Made by a program: the position numbers and the translations under genes. A DNA stretch of 64,000 bases from Cerrena zonata (taxonomy: Eukaryota; Basidiomycota; Agaricomycetes; Polyporales; Cerrenaceae). The stretch spans positions 1,116,001 to 1,180,000 of the forward strand of contig JASBNA010000001.1 of the NCBI GenBank assembly GCA_038087015.1. Direction: 5' to 3'. Shown here one piece after another: positions 11,500-25,125 of the stretch. The first letter of the stretch is position 1, and each line of letters begins with the position of its first letter. A model generated the notes under the pieces. The model worked only from the letters and a program-made list of their open reading frames with translations. It was not told the DNA's origin and did not search any database.

Positions 11500-12525
11500 A
11501 TGACTGTGAACACATCGGAAGGCAATGAATTTCCCCCATGTACTCTGAATATGCTAAGCAAGGATACATTCTACAGACAGCCGATATGTCATCTGGCTCG
11601 ACATCGACAACACTTTGTACTCTGCTAATTCCAAGATCTCTCAGGCGATGGGGACACGCATACATGGTTCTGGAATTTCGGTTCTGACATCATCGACCTC
11701 GGCTAACTTGTCATAACATCTCGTTCAGCATACTTTGTGAACCTCGGCTGGGCCGATGAGGAAGCATCTGAGCTTCACCACAAGTATTATACTCAGTACG
11801 GCCTCGCGTTACGTGGTCTTGTAAGACATCATCAAGTAGGTGAGACGCAAATAGAGCTTGGTATCGGGTACTCTCCAACCTCAGTCACCTCAATCCCCTT
11901 GCTCCGCAGACCCCTTAGACTTTGACCGCAAATGCGATGGGTCGTTGCCTCTAGAGGACATGATTAAACCAAACCCAGAACTTCGGAAGTTGCTTGAAGA
12001 CATCGACCGAACGAAGGCGAGAGTATGGGGTCTGACAAATGCCTACAAGAATGTCAGTAAAAATAACGTTCTAGGTTTCGTCTCCTTACGAAACAGCCTC
12101 TCTAGCACGCTTATCGAGTTCTGAAAATACTCGGCATTGAAGACCTCCTTGAGGGCGTGATCTTTTGTGATTATTCCGAGCCCAACTTCTCATGCAAGCC
12201 AGAAACACAATTCTTCAATAACGTAAAGTCTCTCAGCAATGCCCTGAGGAACATAGCTCATCTTACTGTCACATAGGCGATGCAAACTGCTGGTATTACC
12301 GACCCATCTAAATGCTTCTTCATAGACGACTCTCGTGGCAACGTAGAGGCTGCCTGGAGACTTGGTTGGGGGAGGTGTGTACACTTCTGCGAGCGAGGTA
12401 TGGAAGTAACGGAGGGCGGAAAGCTGAAGGAGATTTCCATCTCCCCCGATCTTCCAGGTGAGATCAAGGTGGTAACACATTTAGAGGAATTGAGGACTGT
12501 TTGGGCGGATGTGTTCAAGAATTGA
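11500..12525 (+). CDS. SDT1: Pyrimidine 5'-nucleotidase, HAD superfamily
   Basis: Six exons (11500-11539, 11577-11666, 11729-11839, 11910-12052, 12106-12222, 12277-12525) give 249 residues. HAD motifs are clear: motif I in VIWLDIDNTLYS, motif II in RVWGLTNAYKN, a lysine-containing KPETQFFNNAMQ, and motif III in KCFFIDDSRGNVEAAWRLG. SDT1/PHM8-type enzymes dephosphorylate UMP, CMP and nicotinamide mononucleotide-type substrates in the cytosol. LGWADEEASELHHKYYTQYG in the cap region is typical. The first intron is only 37 nt (11540-11576); it keeps the frame and carries a TGCTAAG branch-like site. SDT1 versus PHM8 cannot be separated here. Confidence 0.92.
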
Positions 12526-12772
12526 GGACATCGAAAGACACTATGTGCCCGTATGTAAACCTCTAACAGACCTTGTATGTTGAGATAAATGTAACTATAC
12601 TGTACGAGACAAACTTGGCTCACAAATATTGAGTTGCCGCTTTGCATGCACGCGTGAGACAAACGCGTCACGTCGCGTCAATGAATGATCACTTCGACGC
12701 GTTCTTACTAGTAGTACGTCTCATCTCGAGCTTCACCTATCTCGAGCTTGCTCACCGAGCCACCTCCCTAAA

Positions 12773-14943
12773 ATGTCGAGTCCGCGGCAAAGAATAATTA
12801 TAAAGGTAGTTCGATACCACTGTAAGCCGGTAGCGATTACGATACTCATCGCCAACCAGGTCTTTCGAAAGTATAGTCACTCCTTAGGTCCAGAAGCGTT
12901 GGAATATGTGGAGGAGATCCTAGACTCGCACGAGATTCCGGATCAAGATGCAGAGTATGCAGTAGAATGGATAGCGAAAGAATACAATAAACAAGATGGT
13001 AAAGACTTGAACCACCCTATCCACTGCTGAAAATCTTACGACGTTTAGATGCACCAATGAAGGTGTCATTGGAAGTTCTCCAACGGGTATATGAAACCTT
13101 TCAAGATGCAGACAACAACGATGCTGCACCAGATGTCGTTGACCCTGAAAGCCATCTACACTACATCAACGCCTTTGATATGCCTCTATGGAATTGGTCG
13201 CATGAGAAGAGTGCCTTCGAATTGTACGTACCTTGTCCCATTCTACAATTCCGTTATAATTGATTTTGCATTCAAGGTCATCCTCTAAACTTACGGTATC
13301 TGGATCTGCTGACTCTCGAATAATGGCCATGCGAAATAGGCTGAACATCATCAAACAAACTGTTCTTCGAAATGATCACTTCTCACCGTCTACCCTCCCA
13401 TCTCGAGATCGACAGCATCTATTGACCGTAGGTTTTGATTCCAATGACTCGGGGCAATATCTTACACATGCTATCAGCTTAGGTCAACAAAACAACTATT
13501 AGGGCGTGCTGGTGAACGTTTCCTCTTGTTTGGTATGCTGTCACACTCCAAAGAAGGAAAGCTATGTCTAGAAGATGATGATGGTCGTGTCGAATTGGAC
13601 TTCAGTCAACTCGTAAGTACAGGTCAATATGCGTTACGTCTCATTCATATTGTGTCATAGGACCAGCCTAGTGAAGGCCTCTTCACCGACGGGTGTTTCG
13701 CATTAGTCGAGGGCGACTACACAGAGGATGCAACACTCATTGTAATTGCTATTGGCCATCCTCCCTGCGAGAATCGTGAAACAGCACGATCAATATTTGG
13801 ACATATCGATTTCTTGGGTAAAGGCGCCACCACATTGGCGGAGGATGTGCGTGATTCAAGCGTCATAAAATTTCTAATCTTGACTGTTCTAGTTTCGTAC
13901 AGGCACAATTGGCTGAACGAGTCCGCGGAGATTTGGCTGACCTTAGATTCTTTGTGCTTTCTGATGTCTGGTTAGATATGCCAGAAACCTTCACTGGCAT
14001 CCGTAAGATGTTTGATCACTGCGTGGAGAACGCATTTATTCCCAAGGTAATCGTTTTGTGTGGCAATTTCACCAGCCGTGGGATCGCCCAAGGGAATAGC
14101 AGAGAAATCCGGAGATATCAAGGTTTGTTGCTATTTCCGTTGAACCGGCGCGATGACCTGACATGTCGTCCCTTCATACATAGAAAATTTTGATGCTTTA
14201 GCGGACCTAATATCGTCGTATCCAGCTGTTGCGCGTTACACGCATTTTGTCCTCGTCCCTGGACCTCTGGACATAACCGCAAATGCAGTACTTCCGTATC
14301 GACCGCTACTATCAACTTTCGTTTCAAGACTCAAGTCAAGGGTACCAAAAGTCCATTTTGGGACAAATCCTTGCCGCATTAAATTCTTCGAGCAAGAGAT
14401 CGTCATCTTCCGAGAAGACTTGATGGCTCGCATGCTTCGGAATTTAGTTGGCGTAAAACCCGACGTCCGTAATGATGATTTGAAACGATATGTGAGTTTC
14501 AAGATGTTCATTTGAATTTTCATGACGCAAAATTAATTACTTCTCCAGCTTGTGCAATCCTTACTAGATCAAAGTCACCTCGTCCCATTAACGACTTCCA
14601 TACAACCGATACTATCAGACTTTGACCAGGCTCTACGTCTGTATCCATTGCCGACTGCCTGTGCGTTTAAATTTCATTCAACGATATTCGTTCCATCTAG
14701 ACTGAGAACTCGCGATAGGTTGTTTTGGCAGACAGATACGATAGATACCACATGACTTATGAAGGGTGTCATGTATTCAACCCTGGGAGTTTCATGGGTA
14801 ACTCCTTTGGGTTCTCTGCCTATATACCGTCTCGGAGAGAATCAGAAGAATGGTGAGCCTACTTTCTTCGTTTGTCAGTAGTATGTAATATATTGAATCC
14901 TACCAACAGTGTTCTGGGATTGCACGGAGATGATGAATATTGA
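12773..14943 (+). CDS. DPB2: DNA polymerase epsilon subunit B (second largest subunit)
   Basis: Eleven exons, start at 12773 in an 11-codon first exon, about 540 residues. The N-terminal helical domain reads [20 protein letters not shown]; the central part has [15 protein letters not shown]. The inactive phosphoesterase (calcineurin-like) fold follows: [42 protein letters not shown] and finally [13 protein letters not shown]. This subunit tethers Pol epsilon to the CMG helicase and is essential for origin firing. Exons: 12773-12805, 12860-12998, 13049-13223, 13277-13427, 13478-13612, 13661-13846, 13903-14122, 14184-14491, 14549-14660, ~14719-14852, 14910-14943. At the exon 9/10 junction the expected phase-0 splice giving [10 protein letters not shown] is off by one base (extra T at 14660); as written, splicing either breaks the frame or must use a later acceptor at 14731. 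Confidence 0.93.
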
Positions 14944-15517
14944 AATCCGGGTTTATGATGGTGTTTGGCTACAAATTCAGACGGTAGATATGAATACACC
15001 GGGAACGCGTTTTATACAAGGATACCGGCGCTGTCATCATTTTAGTTGAGGTGCAGGACTGGGGGAGCCATCGTCTCAATCATTGAGGTGTGAGGTTGTA
15101 TTATAGTAGTCATTTGTGTAGTTGTCCAAGGTGTAAAGAGATATAAAACAATGATTATCGCTCGAACCTGCCCGAGAAGTTGGGGTAAGGAGATTGGGGT
15201 GTGGCCCCCGTGAGCGCCCATCATGCGTATGTATCCGTGAAAGCAGTGTACTCGCTTGCCATGCACTGAACGCGCTAGACGTGCCTACACACTTCACAAC
15301 GCCGAACTGAGACCCCTTGCCACGATATATGCCTGAAGACGACCCTTCCGCCTCCAGTGAACCCAGTGCGGACATACATCTACGTCGATTCTCTCTTCAT
15401 GACCAAGGGCGACTTGCTTTAGCTCCTACTACTATAACCTCAGCTCGATCAACCATATCCTCCAACTACTATTCGCCAGGCTATCCGTGACATTATTATT
15501 CCGATCGTTTGGTACCA
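14944..15517. other. Intergenic, DPB2 3' side / FMP27 5' side
   Basis: About 570 bp between genes on the same strand, holding the DPB2 3' end and FMP27 promoter. The minus-strand open frame near 15076-15375 has no recognisable features and is left uncalled. Confidence 0.45.
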
Positions 15518-18500
15518 ATGCCCTCTTACTCTGCTTTCTCCGCTGTTACGCTCGTTTTGAAGACCCTCTTTATTATCTCTCCGGACAGCTCTGCATGGAA
15601 TACCTTCTTAATATGGTTGTTACGACTCATCACTATTTCATTTTTGTTCAGGACGTTCTTAGGACCTACGATCCTGCGCCTTATTACCAAACGTTTACGC
15701 GTTCGTAGCGTCAGCCTACGCTCTATTCGTGGCATATATTTCCATGCTGGAAAGGCCATTATTCGCATTGATCGTGTTGGCCTGTCATATCATCAGCGGT
15801 CAACGCAAACCGCTAGTCGTTTCTCGATCAAGGTGGAAGGTTTGAAAGTCGAAATGCTAAGGAAACAGATATGCAAACCTGTATCGCCTCCGACTTCGAT
15901 GGATCCGAACAAGAGGTCCTTGTCCTCCAAATTCCGCCCTTCCCCGATAGTACAGGGATTATTGTCCTTTCTGCAATCAATATATTGGGCAATTTATACG
16001 TTCTTGGATCCATATGTTAGACCCCTAGTGCGGTCTTACATCGTTTCTGCTCTTCGAGTAGCCATACGGGCATTACCTGCTGTGACTCAGATCCTTGATC
16101 TGGAGCTAGTTGACGCGACTGTCGTAGCGGACAACATCGACGGGGCACAACTAGCTCTTCGTGGAGCGAGCCTAAACACCAGCGTTGAACTATCACAGAT
16201 TCATGCACCTCCAGAACCTCAAGAAAGCAAGGAGGCCATTAAACCAGGGCATAAACGCTTCAATAGTGTCGTGCAATGGAACGCACGGCTGAAGAGCAGC
16301 ATGCGCCGCAGTTGGGATCGTGCCTGGGGCGCATTGGAGGCTCATACCTCTGTCACTCTGAAGGTAGAAGAAATCAGTGGCACTGCATCTCAGTCATTGC
16401 TCGAGAGACTGAAGATTAACTCATCTGGTAGGTAAAATTCTCGATATGTATCTCAGTAATGCTTACAACGTTACAGGAGGAAATAAATTGGATTTCCTCA
16501 AGGTCCCTCAGTTTACGTTTAGTCTCTCTGCTTGTCTAGACCCCCGTCACGGTATTCAACAGCATAGTCTTGAAGTTGGGCTAAATTTGGAGAGTATCGC
16601 GATAGATCTTTTCGTGATCAGTCGTATGGTGGAATTGTTGAAGACGCCTCCGCCTGTTAATCCCATGGTTGCAGCTTCCTTAGCAGCTCTAGGCCGTAAG
16701 TCTACTACACCAGGTTCTACTCCACGAGTAGGCTGGGCCTCTTCAATGTCCGTTCTTACTGTACGTCTTGCAATCTCCCAGTAAGTTGAACGATCTAATT
16801 TTTTTTTGATACAGGCTTCCATGCGATTCCGCCGCGGGTTGAAGAAACCTCCAGTGCGCAAGCTCGACACCCGCGCCATTGCGGTAGGTTCCTCGAGCAA
16901 TCCCCCTCTATATCTTATTCTAATCAATCTCTAGTCCAAACTCTCCATTCTCAAAGGTGTCCAAGTAAACGTGACTCGGATCACTTTAAGACACCGAGTG
17001 GAACTTGGGCCTAATGATAATTTGGCCACTTTAAACACGACTTTACGCAGAGTCAACATTTACGCCGCACTTAGTAATCCTGACAGTAACCCTCTACATC
17101 GGGAGTGGCTAGGTCGAAACTCTAATCGAGGAAGCGATCCTCTCAGTGCCCATGTCTATGAATGTGGATTTACCATTCGCGAGACTGCTTTGGACCGAAT
17201 TGGTTCTGGTGCCGTCTCTGACCATCTTCGCTTGCTCGAACTAGGCCCATTAACAGCGGAAGCCGTGTCGTCACAATGGCCAGCACCCTGGCTTCGTGGT
17301 CCCTCATTCTTTGCAGGAGATCCTAATGCTCAAGTTCTTCTAGTTCAAATATCACTAGACAAAGTACAGATCACGGAGCGCCTTGAAGTTTTACAAGCTC
17401 TCATTTCACATAGAAAGCCGAAGAAACCAACGCCACATAGCACCGAGCCCTCTCTTCGCTGAGATGCTTTCGCCTATGCCGAGGATTCAAGTTGGTGTCC
17501 ACAGTCGGTGTCGTCTCCGGAAGACTGATCTACCCCACCCCTGAAGTTGACGGAAAACCTTTCGCTCTCGAATTACGCACAGATGGGCTCCAGTTCACTG
17601 CGCAATCTCATTTCTCCATGCTTTGTGATAATCATGCCAGTCTACCTCAGATGGACTCTGACTATCCACGATTGAAGATGAACTTCGGCTGCCATTTAGC
17701 TCTTCAGCGCACCTTCGTCACCGTGAGTATGGGTGTCTATGCGGAATTCGATGAGCATGTTGGTCACACCGGGCAACCCGTCGAAGATGAACCCATATTA
17801 TCTTTGGATGTCCTACAGATCGTGGGCAACGGGGAGGCGCTTGGCTACATGCAGGAAGGTTCCTGGTACTATAGTATCGCTCCATACTCCTTCAATCTAC
17901 ATGCAGACGCACATATTTGCTGATGCTCTGTCTGTCGAGCTTTGGCAACCGGATGCAATCGCCGCGCTGAGCACTATCACTGGAGCTTTACAGGCAAATC
18001 GAACAACATCTACCAAACCGCCCAGTCGTCCCCTCCTTGATCGAATACCTCCAGGTATCGACCTTTCATTTTCGATTGCAAGGTTGATGGTGTATGTGAC
18101 AGGGAAGGATCTCGCCCCGGATGATGACATGGGTATTTCCCGAGGAATTGCTGCAAATACTGGAGTATCGCTTCATTGCTGCTCACTCCGCCCACATCAT
18201 ACTCAGCGTATGACCATCCTTCCGGAGAGGAAGGAGAAACGACTGAAACTATCCCTCCCGGTCGAGCTGACTTCCTATCGCACATGCTCGAGCAGCGTCA
18301 CCTACTTCGGACGTGGTCACACTTTTCGTTCAAGCGAAACTCTTCGACATTGCTGTACGCAATTCCATTGCAACTCCTCTGGCTGCAGACGAACCGTATG
18401 ACTTCGAGGAAAGTAGTAAACCAGATCCATCCAAAGAGTTCTTTACAATACGCGAGATCGTGGCACAGGCCGCTATCAGTGGGGCCCGTGTCGGGAAAGC

Positions 18501-21500
18501 GCCTCCTCTGGACACACTTGACGAATGTCAGGTCTCTGTCAAGGTCACTCGGGTCAAAGGTACACTGCATCTTGCACAGATCTACAACGTACTGTTAGCT
18601 GCGAACACGATAAAGAAGATTACTGGTGAGCCCAAACGGCCTACGACACCATCTCCTTCACCGCGTCCAAAGACCATGAACGTGACACTATCTTACACGA
18701 TAGATCCTGTCCATCTGTTGTGGGACTTCCCTATGAAGAGCAGACTTTATATCCGGTTACGCTCGATAACGGGGCAACTATCACCAACTGGGCGTATTGG
18801 CATTTCTTGGGAGTCTGCTGTTTTCGCGACCATGGTGGACTGGGAGAAGGATAATGAAACCCATGTGCGCTGGGAGGAAATCCTTCGATTACTGAACTTT
18901 GATATCGAAGTTCGCCCAAGCCTGAAGCCAGTGGGAATGACCGTCACCGGTGATAGTGGTCGCATTCGTATTCCTTTCGGTTTCGTGATAGCGGACCTTA
19001 TACTTGATATCAACATCTCAATCAAGTGTGTTAAACATCTTGTTCATATGGTCCCATCCGGGCAATTTTCGAATCCATCTACACCCGAAGCAGAAGACGC
19101 AAAGAACATGCCTGACCTGGCTGTACGGGTCAAGTGTCTGTCGGTGGAAGCTGCAGATGAAGACCAGGAAACTCGTTTGGCATTGATCTGGAGGGCCGGA
19201 TCTGAAGCTTCTCGTTTGAGACAGGAACGAGATGAAGCATTCCAGGCAAAGGTAGCCACTATCATTGCGTCTGAAACCAACCAGCGTATGTCTCGGGAAT
19301 TGGATTCGGACTTCCAATTTTCTCCAGCACACTCCGTCCCCATTGAAGAAGCTCGCGAGAGGCTGAATGTTTTCCACGCTGTGTCATGGAGATCACGGTT
19401 CCGTCAAGCCCACGTTCAACAACGACGACGTGAAAGCGATCATTCTCGTAAGAACGGTGGCAACGTGCTCCTCTACGAAGATGATCAAGAAGATCCTGTT
19501 TCCATACACAATCCACCACAAGTTCCTCCGCTCTTTAGGATCACCCTCGAACATTTATCCCTACGACTTTCAAGACCATCGTTCCCTCCAGAAAGTCTCC
19601 CAGATTTCTTGTTCAAAGAAGGCGACGGGCTTCCACGAAACACAGAGTTTTCTCTGTTGGTCCCTATGCACCTCAACTTCTCAGCCTCTTCACTTCGAGT
19701 TGCATATCGTGAATATCCTCTACCTTTAGTCAATATCCCTGCCCATTCCGACGAGGATCAATACGGTCTGGAATTCGATAGCGATGTAGTGATTGCAGAA
19801 GAAATGGGAACATCTCAATCTGTATACTGGGTTGATTGCGTTGTCCTGTCGCGCGACTTTGGTATACATGGAGCCGCTCCTATGACGATCCCGGTCCCCA
19901 AAACAATCATGCCCGTCAAGAGCTATGCGAAACCCACCATCCACGTCACGACGGATAACGTATCGGATCTGACTTGGGGTGTCAGTTATGGTCCTGCTAC
20001 TCAAGATTTCATGCGCATCCTTGATACTCTTTCTCATGCTCCCCGTGATAGTTCCCCTTCGATCGGTTTCTGGGACAAGGTAAGCTCTCGGACTCGATGT
20101 TTGAAGACTAGATACTCAGACCTTCGAGCAGTTGAGACTTGTTTTCCACTGGCGTTTCCGTGTATACTTTGACCACGATGTCCACTTCCATATGAAAGGT
20201 TCGCGCTTTGATATAGTTCTTAACATGAGAAACGACTGACACGTTTCCAGGTTCTCGAGATCCGCACGACCTGCGAGGCACAGGAGCTGGTTTCGCCTTG
20301 TGCTGGAAAGGTCAACCGAAATTGCTCATTGGTCAACCAAACGAGCAAAACGAACTTGTTCAAGTGGTCAGCGACACGATGTTGGTGATTGTACCTAAGT
20401 AAGCATAGCCATGCTCCCCCGAGATGAGAGTTTGCAATTACTTATGGTTCCGTCGCACAGTGTGGAAGAAGCCTTTGGGCCAACAACTACTACGGGGACG
20501 CAAACACAGCCGTCGTCGACAGACCTGCCTCATTATCGTTTCCCTGGAAAATCTCCCAACTATCGTAAGGTGTGCGCCAAGTTCACGTCGGGTGTACGTT
20601 TCGGTATTGGTATCGGGCTGGAAAGATCTTGTGGAGACGAATGCGAGATATGCACCGGTCGCCCATTCCAACGGAAATGTCGTTTCTTCGAGTTCCGTCC
20701 TCATTATGAAGTCATGCTCGGACAAAAGCGTGACAAGCCAACTGAGAAGGTGAGTCTTCGCTAATTGTCGTTTGTGTCATAGCCATGCTAACATTATGTC
20801 TAGTCAACCAATGATTCGTATAATGGATTCCGATCGGACTTCATCCATTTATCTGTCTCGTTGACATCCGCTGTTAACACTAGAAAGTCGGATTCCTTCA
20901 GCAGCATACATCTATCACCGAAGCTATTCGCACATTTCTGGGCTTGGTGGACACTATTTGACTTCAAGGCCCCTCCAATTCGACAAGGCAACCGATACAA
21001 ACAGAAACGACCGCTATCACCCAAATTCGGCCAGCATCTCGCTACGCTCAAGTACCGTATCGCGGTTCCAAAACTCTTCATCTCTCATGCATATATGGAT
21101 GAATCAAGCGATGCTTGGGCTGACGGGGTAACTCCATTTGTGGGTGTGAAAGCAATGATCGAGATGTTCCAAGTCGACATGCATCAGAGGGCACAAGAGA
21201 GTACCATCACCAAACCGAATGGAGGTACAAAGACGGTGGTTCACAAACCCTTCTACGCCGTGGAGGTAGTGATGAAGGATCTGGATCTCCGTACCCTTCT
21301 AGCTATATACTCCGAGCCCCTCAAGCAAGAGGTTCCTCTTGAGTCATCCCCTTTAGGTAGCTCATATCGAACTCGTGAAAACCTTCCGACTGTTGAGCCG
21401 GATTCTGTATGGTTGGATCTTGATGACTTCATGGAAATCGACTGGGCTTCTACAGGTGTTCCCGTCTTACACCTACTACCGGTTGTGTCTTGCCCACGTT

Positions 21501-24500
21501 TCACGTATTTCAAGAGATCACACGATAGACACGTTTCGGGGGATCGTATAGACGTTACGAAGTTCGGAAATGAAGATACCCATATTTGTCTCCTTAATAC
21601 GGAAGCTTGTGAGTTGGCTTTCTTTCTTCTAAATGTCTTTCCATGTAGCTAACTTTCCATGTAGCCGTGCCACAAGTTCAGCTCCAGCTGGCGGAGAAGC
21701 GTATTGTCGAGCTCCAAAATACCATCATGGCTAACGGAAAAGACAGTCGGAGCGCTGCAAGTGCACAAGTAAGTGTTATATATTGCATCTCTCCGCTTGA
21801 TTTTAACACTTGTTACACAGAGAAGTGCAGACGCACGGAAGATGTTGCCTTTACTAGAGGACTATGTAAAGCAACTCCACAAAGACGATGCCCACGCTAG
21901 ACGTCAGAATACCATTGGGCGACAAAGTTATTATATGCCGTCAGACTCGGTTTCCCCTGAAGAATGGTCGGAATTTAGCAACGTATACCAAGTTCATTGC
22001 CCACAAGTATTTATGGATAACATTATACGTGATGTAAGTGAAGCTACGATTATTCTATGATGACCAACTGACATAGGGACATAGATATTATTACAATACT
22101 ACTACTGCTCTCGTGCTCGAAGAGGGATGGAATATCATATGGCTAGTCGGTGAGTGCCTGCTTCTAATCATGGGTTCAAAATATGCCGTGCTAACTTTTA
22201 GCTAGTGCTGTAAAGTTCATTCGAGATCAAGCACAAATGATACTAGAATCGAGTACTACTAAGGAAGGGAAGGGTCGAGACTCCGCATCCGACGGGGTTC
22301 GTGCTGCTGCTGATGCAGTCCGTCGAATGTTCGGTGTCGATGGGGCTAGGATGACGGTCGAGCCAACATCGCAGCCAAATGATCTTCAACATGTCGACCC
22401 TATGAACGGATGGTCTGAGGGAGTTTCTCTACGGAAGAGTCACTTCTGCTTGCTCCTTAAGCCACAATTTGTTCTGAGAAGTGAGACGGATGAGGAGGCG
22501 GTTTGCGTCATGACTGCTGTCCAGGGCAAATTGCAGACTTATAACATCTTGGATACTGACCATGCCGATGATCCTATCAGTGGCAATATTCTGACGAGGT
22601 ATGTGGCTGCCTCGAAGTCAATATTTATACATCTAATTCTAGTTGACTACAGGAACTTCGCATCAATTACTGGTCTCCAAACGTTCTCTCCATCTGCTAC
22701 GAACAAAGGTCAAGAAGGATGTGTCCCACTAGAGGTCATGGTTGACCTACGATGCGATAATTCATTATTCGATCGTCTCGTGCCGCAAACCGATGCTATC
22801 TTCCAATATGACAAGTTCAATCGTTTGCGCTTGCAGATGCAGGGCAAAGGAGTATCCGCTGCTCGAACTTCTAGTGATCACTCAGATCCTATGCATGACC
22901 ATTTGCACAATCAAACTGTAAGCCTTCTAATATATCATCCTGTCATATTCTAAACCCTTGAATTGGTAGGATCTGGTACGATTCCATGTTCCTCGCTTCA
23001 CGATCTCAGCGAACGACCGACACTTCCAAGCTCTCTCTACCATTATCACCAACCTACTACTTTTCTCCGACACAGCATCAAAAATTCGAACTGACCGTCT
23101 AGACAAGATGATTTTCAGCTACGATTTCACGGATCTTTCATCGGCGGCGGACGTCGTAGCAAGTCTGCAGGCTCGACTAAGGCACGCAGTGGAGATGAGG
23201 AAAGAGGCGGAGTGGAAGCTTCAAGGGTACGGCGACGATGGGCAGATCGAGAAACTGAGGATCGACGCGCACGTTCTCATGCTTACCGAAGAGCTTGACC
23301 TTGTTTTCGATGCTATCAGACTAGCTCAGGAAAAAGCTGAAGACAGAGCAACACAGAAGTCAGCCTTGCTATTACATGCCTCTTCGGCGGAAATTTCGTA
23401 CAGAATGCTCGATCGCGACGATCAACTTTTGGCTAAATTGGCAGTTCGCAAGATCGACTTCCATTGGCTGAATAGGCAAGATAGTTCAACTGTGAATAAC
23501 CTTTCAGTCGGAGATCTTCAAGCCTTCGATGGTTCGGCAGATGCGGAATGGACCGAAATTCTATCCAAGTGTGAAGACAAGTCCAACCATCCCTCAGTCA
23601 AGGTGAGTTAGACTCAACACTATCTTTTTCTTTTTCCATGGCTAATAGTGTGATGGTTTATAGGATCTAGTCCAACGTGACCTCTTTTTACTCGCAGACT
23701 GGACAGTTTTACCACCCGTAGGTGGTATCACAATCTACGAAGCTTTCGAGGTCACACTACATCCAATTCGTCTGCAAATTGATACACGAGTGGGTCGACG
23801 GATCATGGAGTATGTCTGGCCCGCGCGTCGAGATCGAAACAAAGCCAACGCTGCTGCTAAGGCTAGTGGTGAATCCAAAGAAAAGGAAGAAATTCAAGCC
23901 CCTCGAACGCCTGTCACTCCTGTATCTCCCGTTTCCCCCAGACGCAATTCCGCGGATGCTGCCCCCTCAAGCCCTCGTTTGTCGTTTGACCACACCCGTT
24001 TAGCCCCGCCACCCATGAGGAGAGTTCATACTTCACGATCGTTTACTGATCTGCGCAAGATGCGTAATGCCAGCGGAGCAGACTCTTTGCAAGTACCCAG
24101 CCCACTGCAGAGAACCAAGTCGAGCGATATGCTCTTTGGTGCATCATCAAGCTCTTCCGGACAGGCTTCCAAGGCATCAGACGAGCCTAAGGACAAACGT
24201 GCCCTTTCTCGCAGGAGTACGGACGATGCCTCTGAGATGAAGTATCGCTCCTCTCAGAAGACGTTCATTTGGGTAAAGGTGGCTAGGTAAGGTTCCTCTT
24301 TGACGGGGAGCTGTGACGATACTAATGTTCTTACCTATCGTAGTTTACACTTGTTGCTCAGCATCATGAAGGAAAATTCGTTTCTTTGCAATGATGCTCG
24401 TATTCGTACAAGGGATCTGGAATATCGCAACCAGACCTGGAGTGTAAGTCATTAATATTGACGGATCCGGAACCATATTTCCTCTTGCTCATTTTTCCAT

Positions 24501-25125
24501 CTGATAGTTCGAAGAACTTGTGGATCAATTTATCCCGTCCGGTCGCAATTGGAAGGGATGGGTAAAGATGGCGTTCCAGCAACCCCTTGTTCCTGTTCTT
24601 CCCGTTGCACGAGAGCTTATTTCGAAAACTAAATGGGGAGGGACCAAATCTCACCACAATTCTCCCGGACATTCCAAACTCAAGCGTAAGGAGACAGCGA
24701 AGCTGCTAGAATTCCTCACTCCACATTCTCGCGACAAGAATGGAGCACCGCCGGACGAGCAAGATCATCGTATCGAGGCACCAGAACAGGTGTTTGGAAT
24801 TCCCTTTGCGCCCGAACCAGAGCCTATGACAGCTGTGCCGACCGACAGGTCGAAGAAGGGCCGCGCTCGGGTCCTAAGCTTGTTCAAACGACAGCAGAGC
24901 CACCCCCACAAGGTGCGAGCGAGTGTAGACTCCGATGTCTCTGTCACTGTACGTTCATAATGTTCGGTATATCTGTTATCCATGCTGACATAAATTATGG
25001 TTCAGTCTACATCATCCGTTTCGACAAACCTATCCAGTCGTTCCGTTCCCTCGTTGCCTTTAACCCTACAACAACAGATGGAAAGCGAAACTCCGTCTTT
25101 TGGACGGGTTTCCAAGGATCTCTAG
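15518..25125 (+). CDS. FMP27: FMP27/BLTP2 (Hobbit) bridge-like lipid-transfer protein
   Basis: A ~9.6-kb gene of about 17 exons encoding roughly 2,850 residues, the size of yeast Fmp27. Residues 1-70 carry hydrophobic helices that anchor the protein (TFLIWLLRLITISFLF), then repeated beta-rich RBG-type sequence. Signatures: the GFWDK domain at the exon 4/5 junction (SIGFWDK then LRLVFHWRFRVYFDHDVHFH), CAKFTSGVRFGIGIGLERSC, HFWAWWTLFDFKAPPIRQG and the conserved late block IYEAFEVTLHPIRLQIDTRVG. The Ser/Pro/Lys-rich tail ends at 25125. The family forms lipid-conducting bridges at ER-plasma membrane contacts. Main exons: 15518-16427, 16477-16760, 16815-16883, 16935-20079, 20132-20198, 20251-20749, 20804-21608, 21665-21768, 21821-22033, 22087-~22149, 22206-22598, 22653-22917, 22970-23602, 23664-24286, 24344-24443, 24508-24948, 25006-25125. 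The frame breaks by one base near 17451, 17500, 17864, 18276 and 20399, and perhaps near 22140. Confidence 0.9.

Noticed and set aside
17850..17925. A stop codon in FMP27 at 17921 as the true gene end
   Set aside because: The GFWDK domain and more than 2,000 further residues of FMP27 sequence follow on the same strand with matching introns.
18131..18295. Two short introns (74 and 35 nt) in FMP27
   Set aside because: They restore a frame, but the undivided frame reads SLRPHHTQRMTILPERKEKR, which looks coding, and one extra base at 18276 explains the rest more simply.
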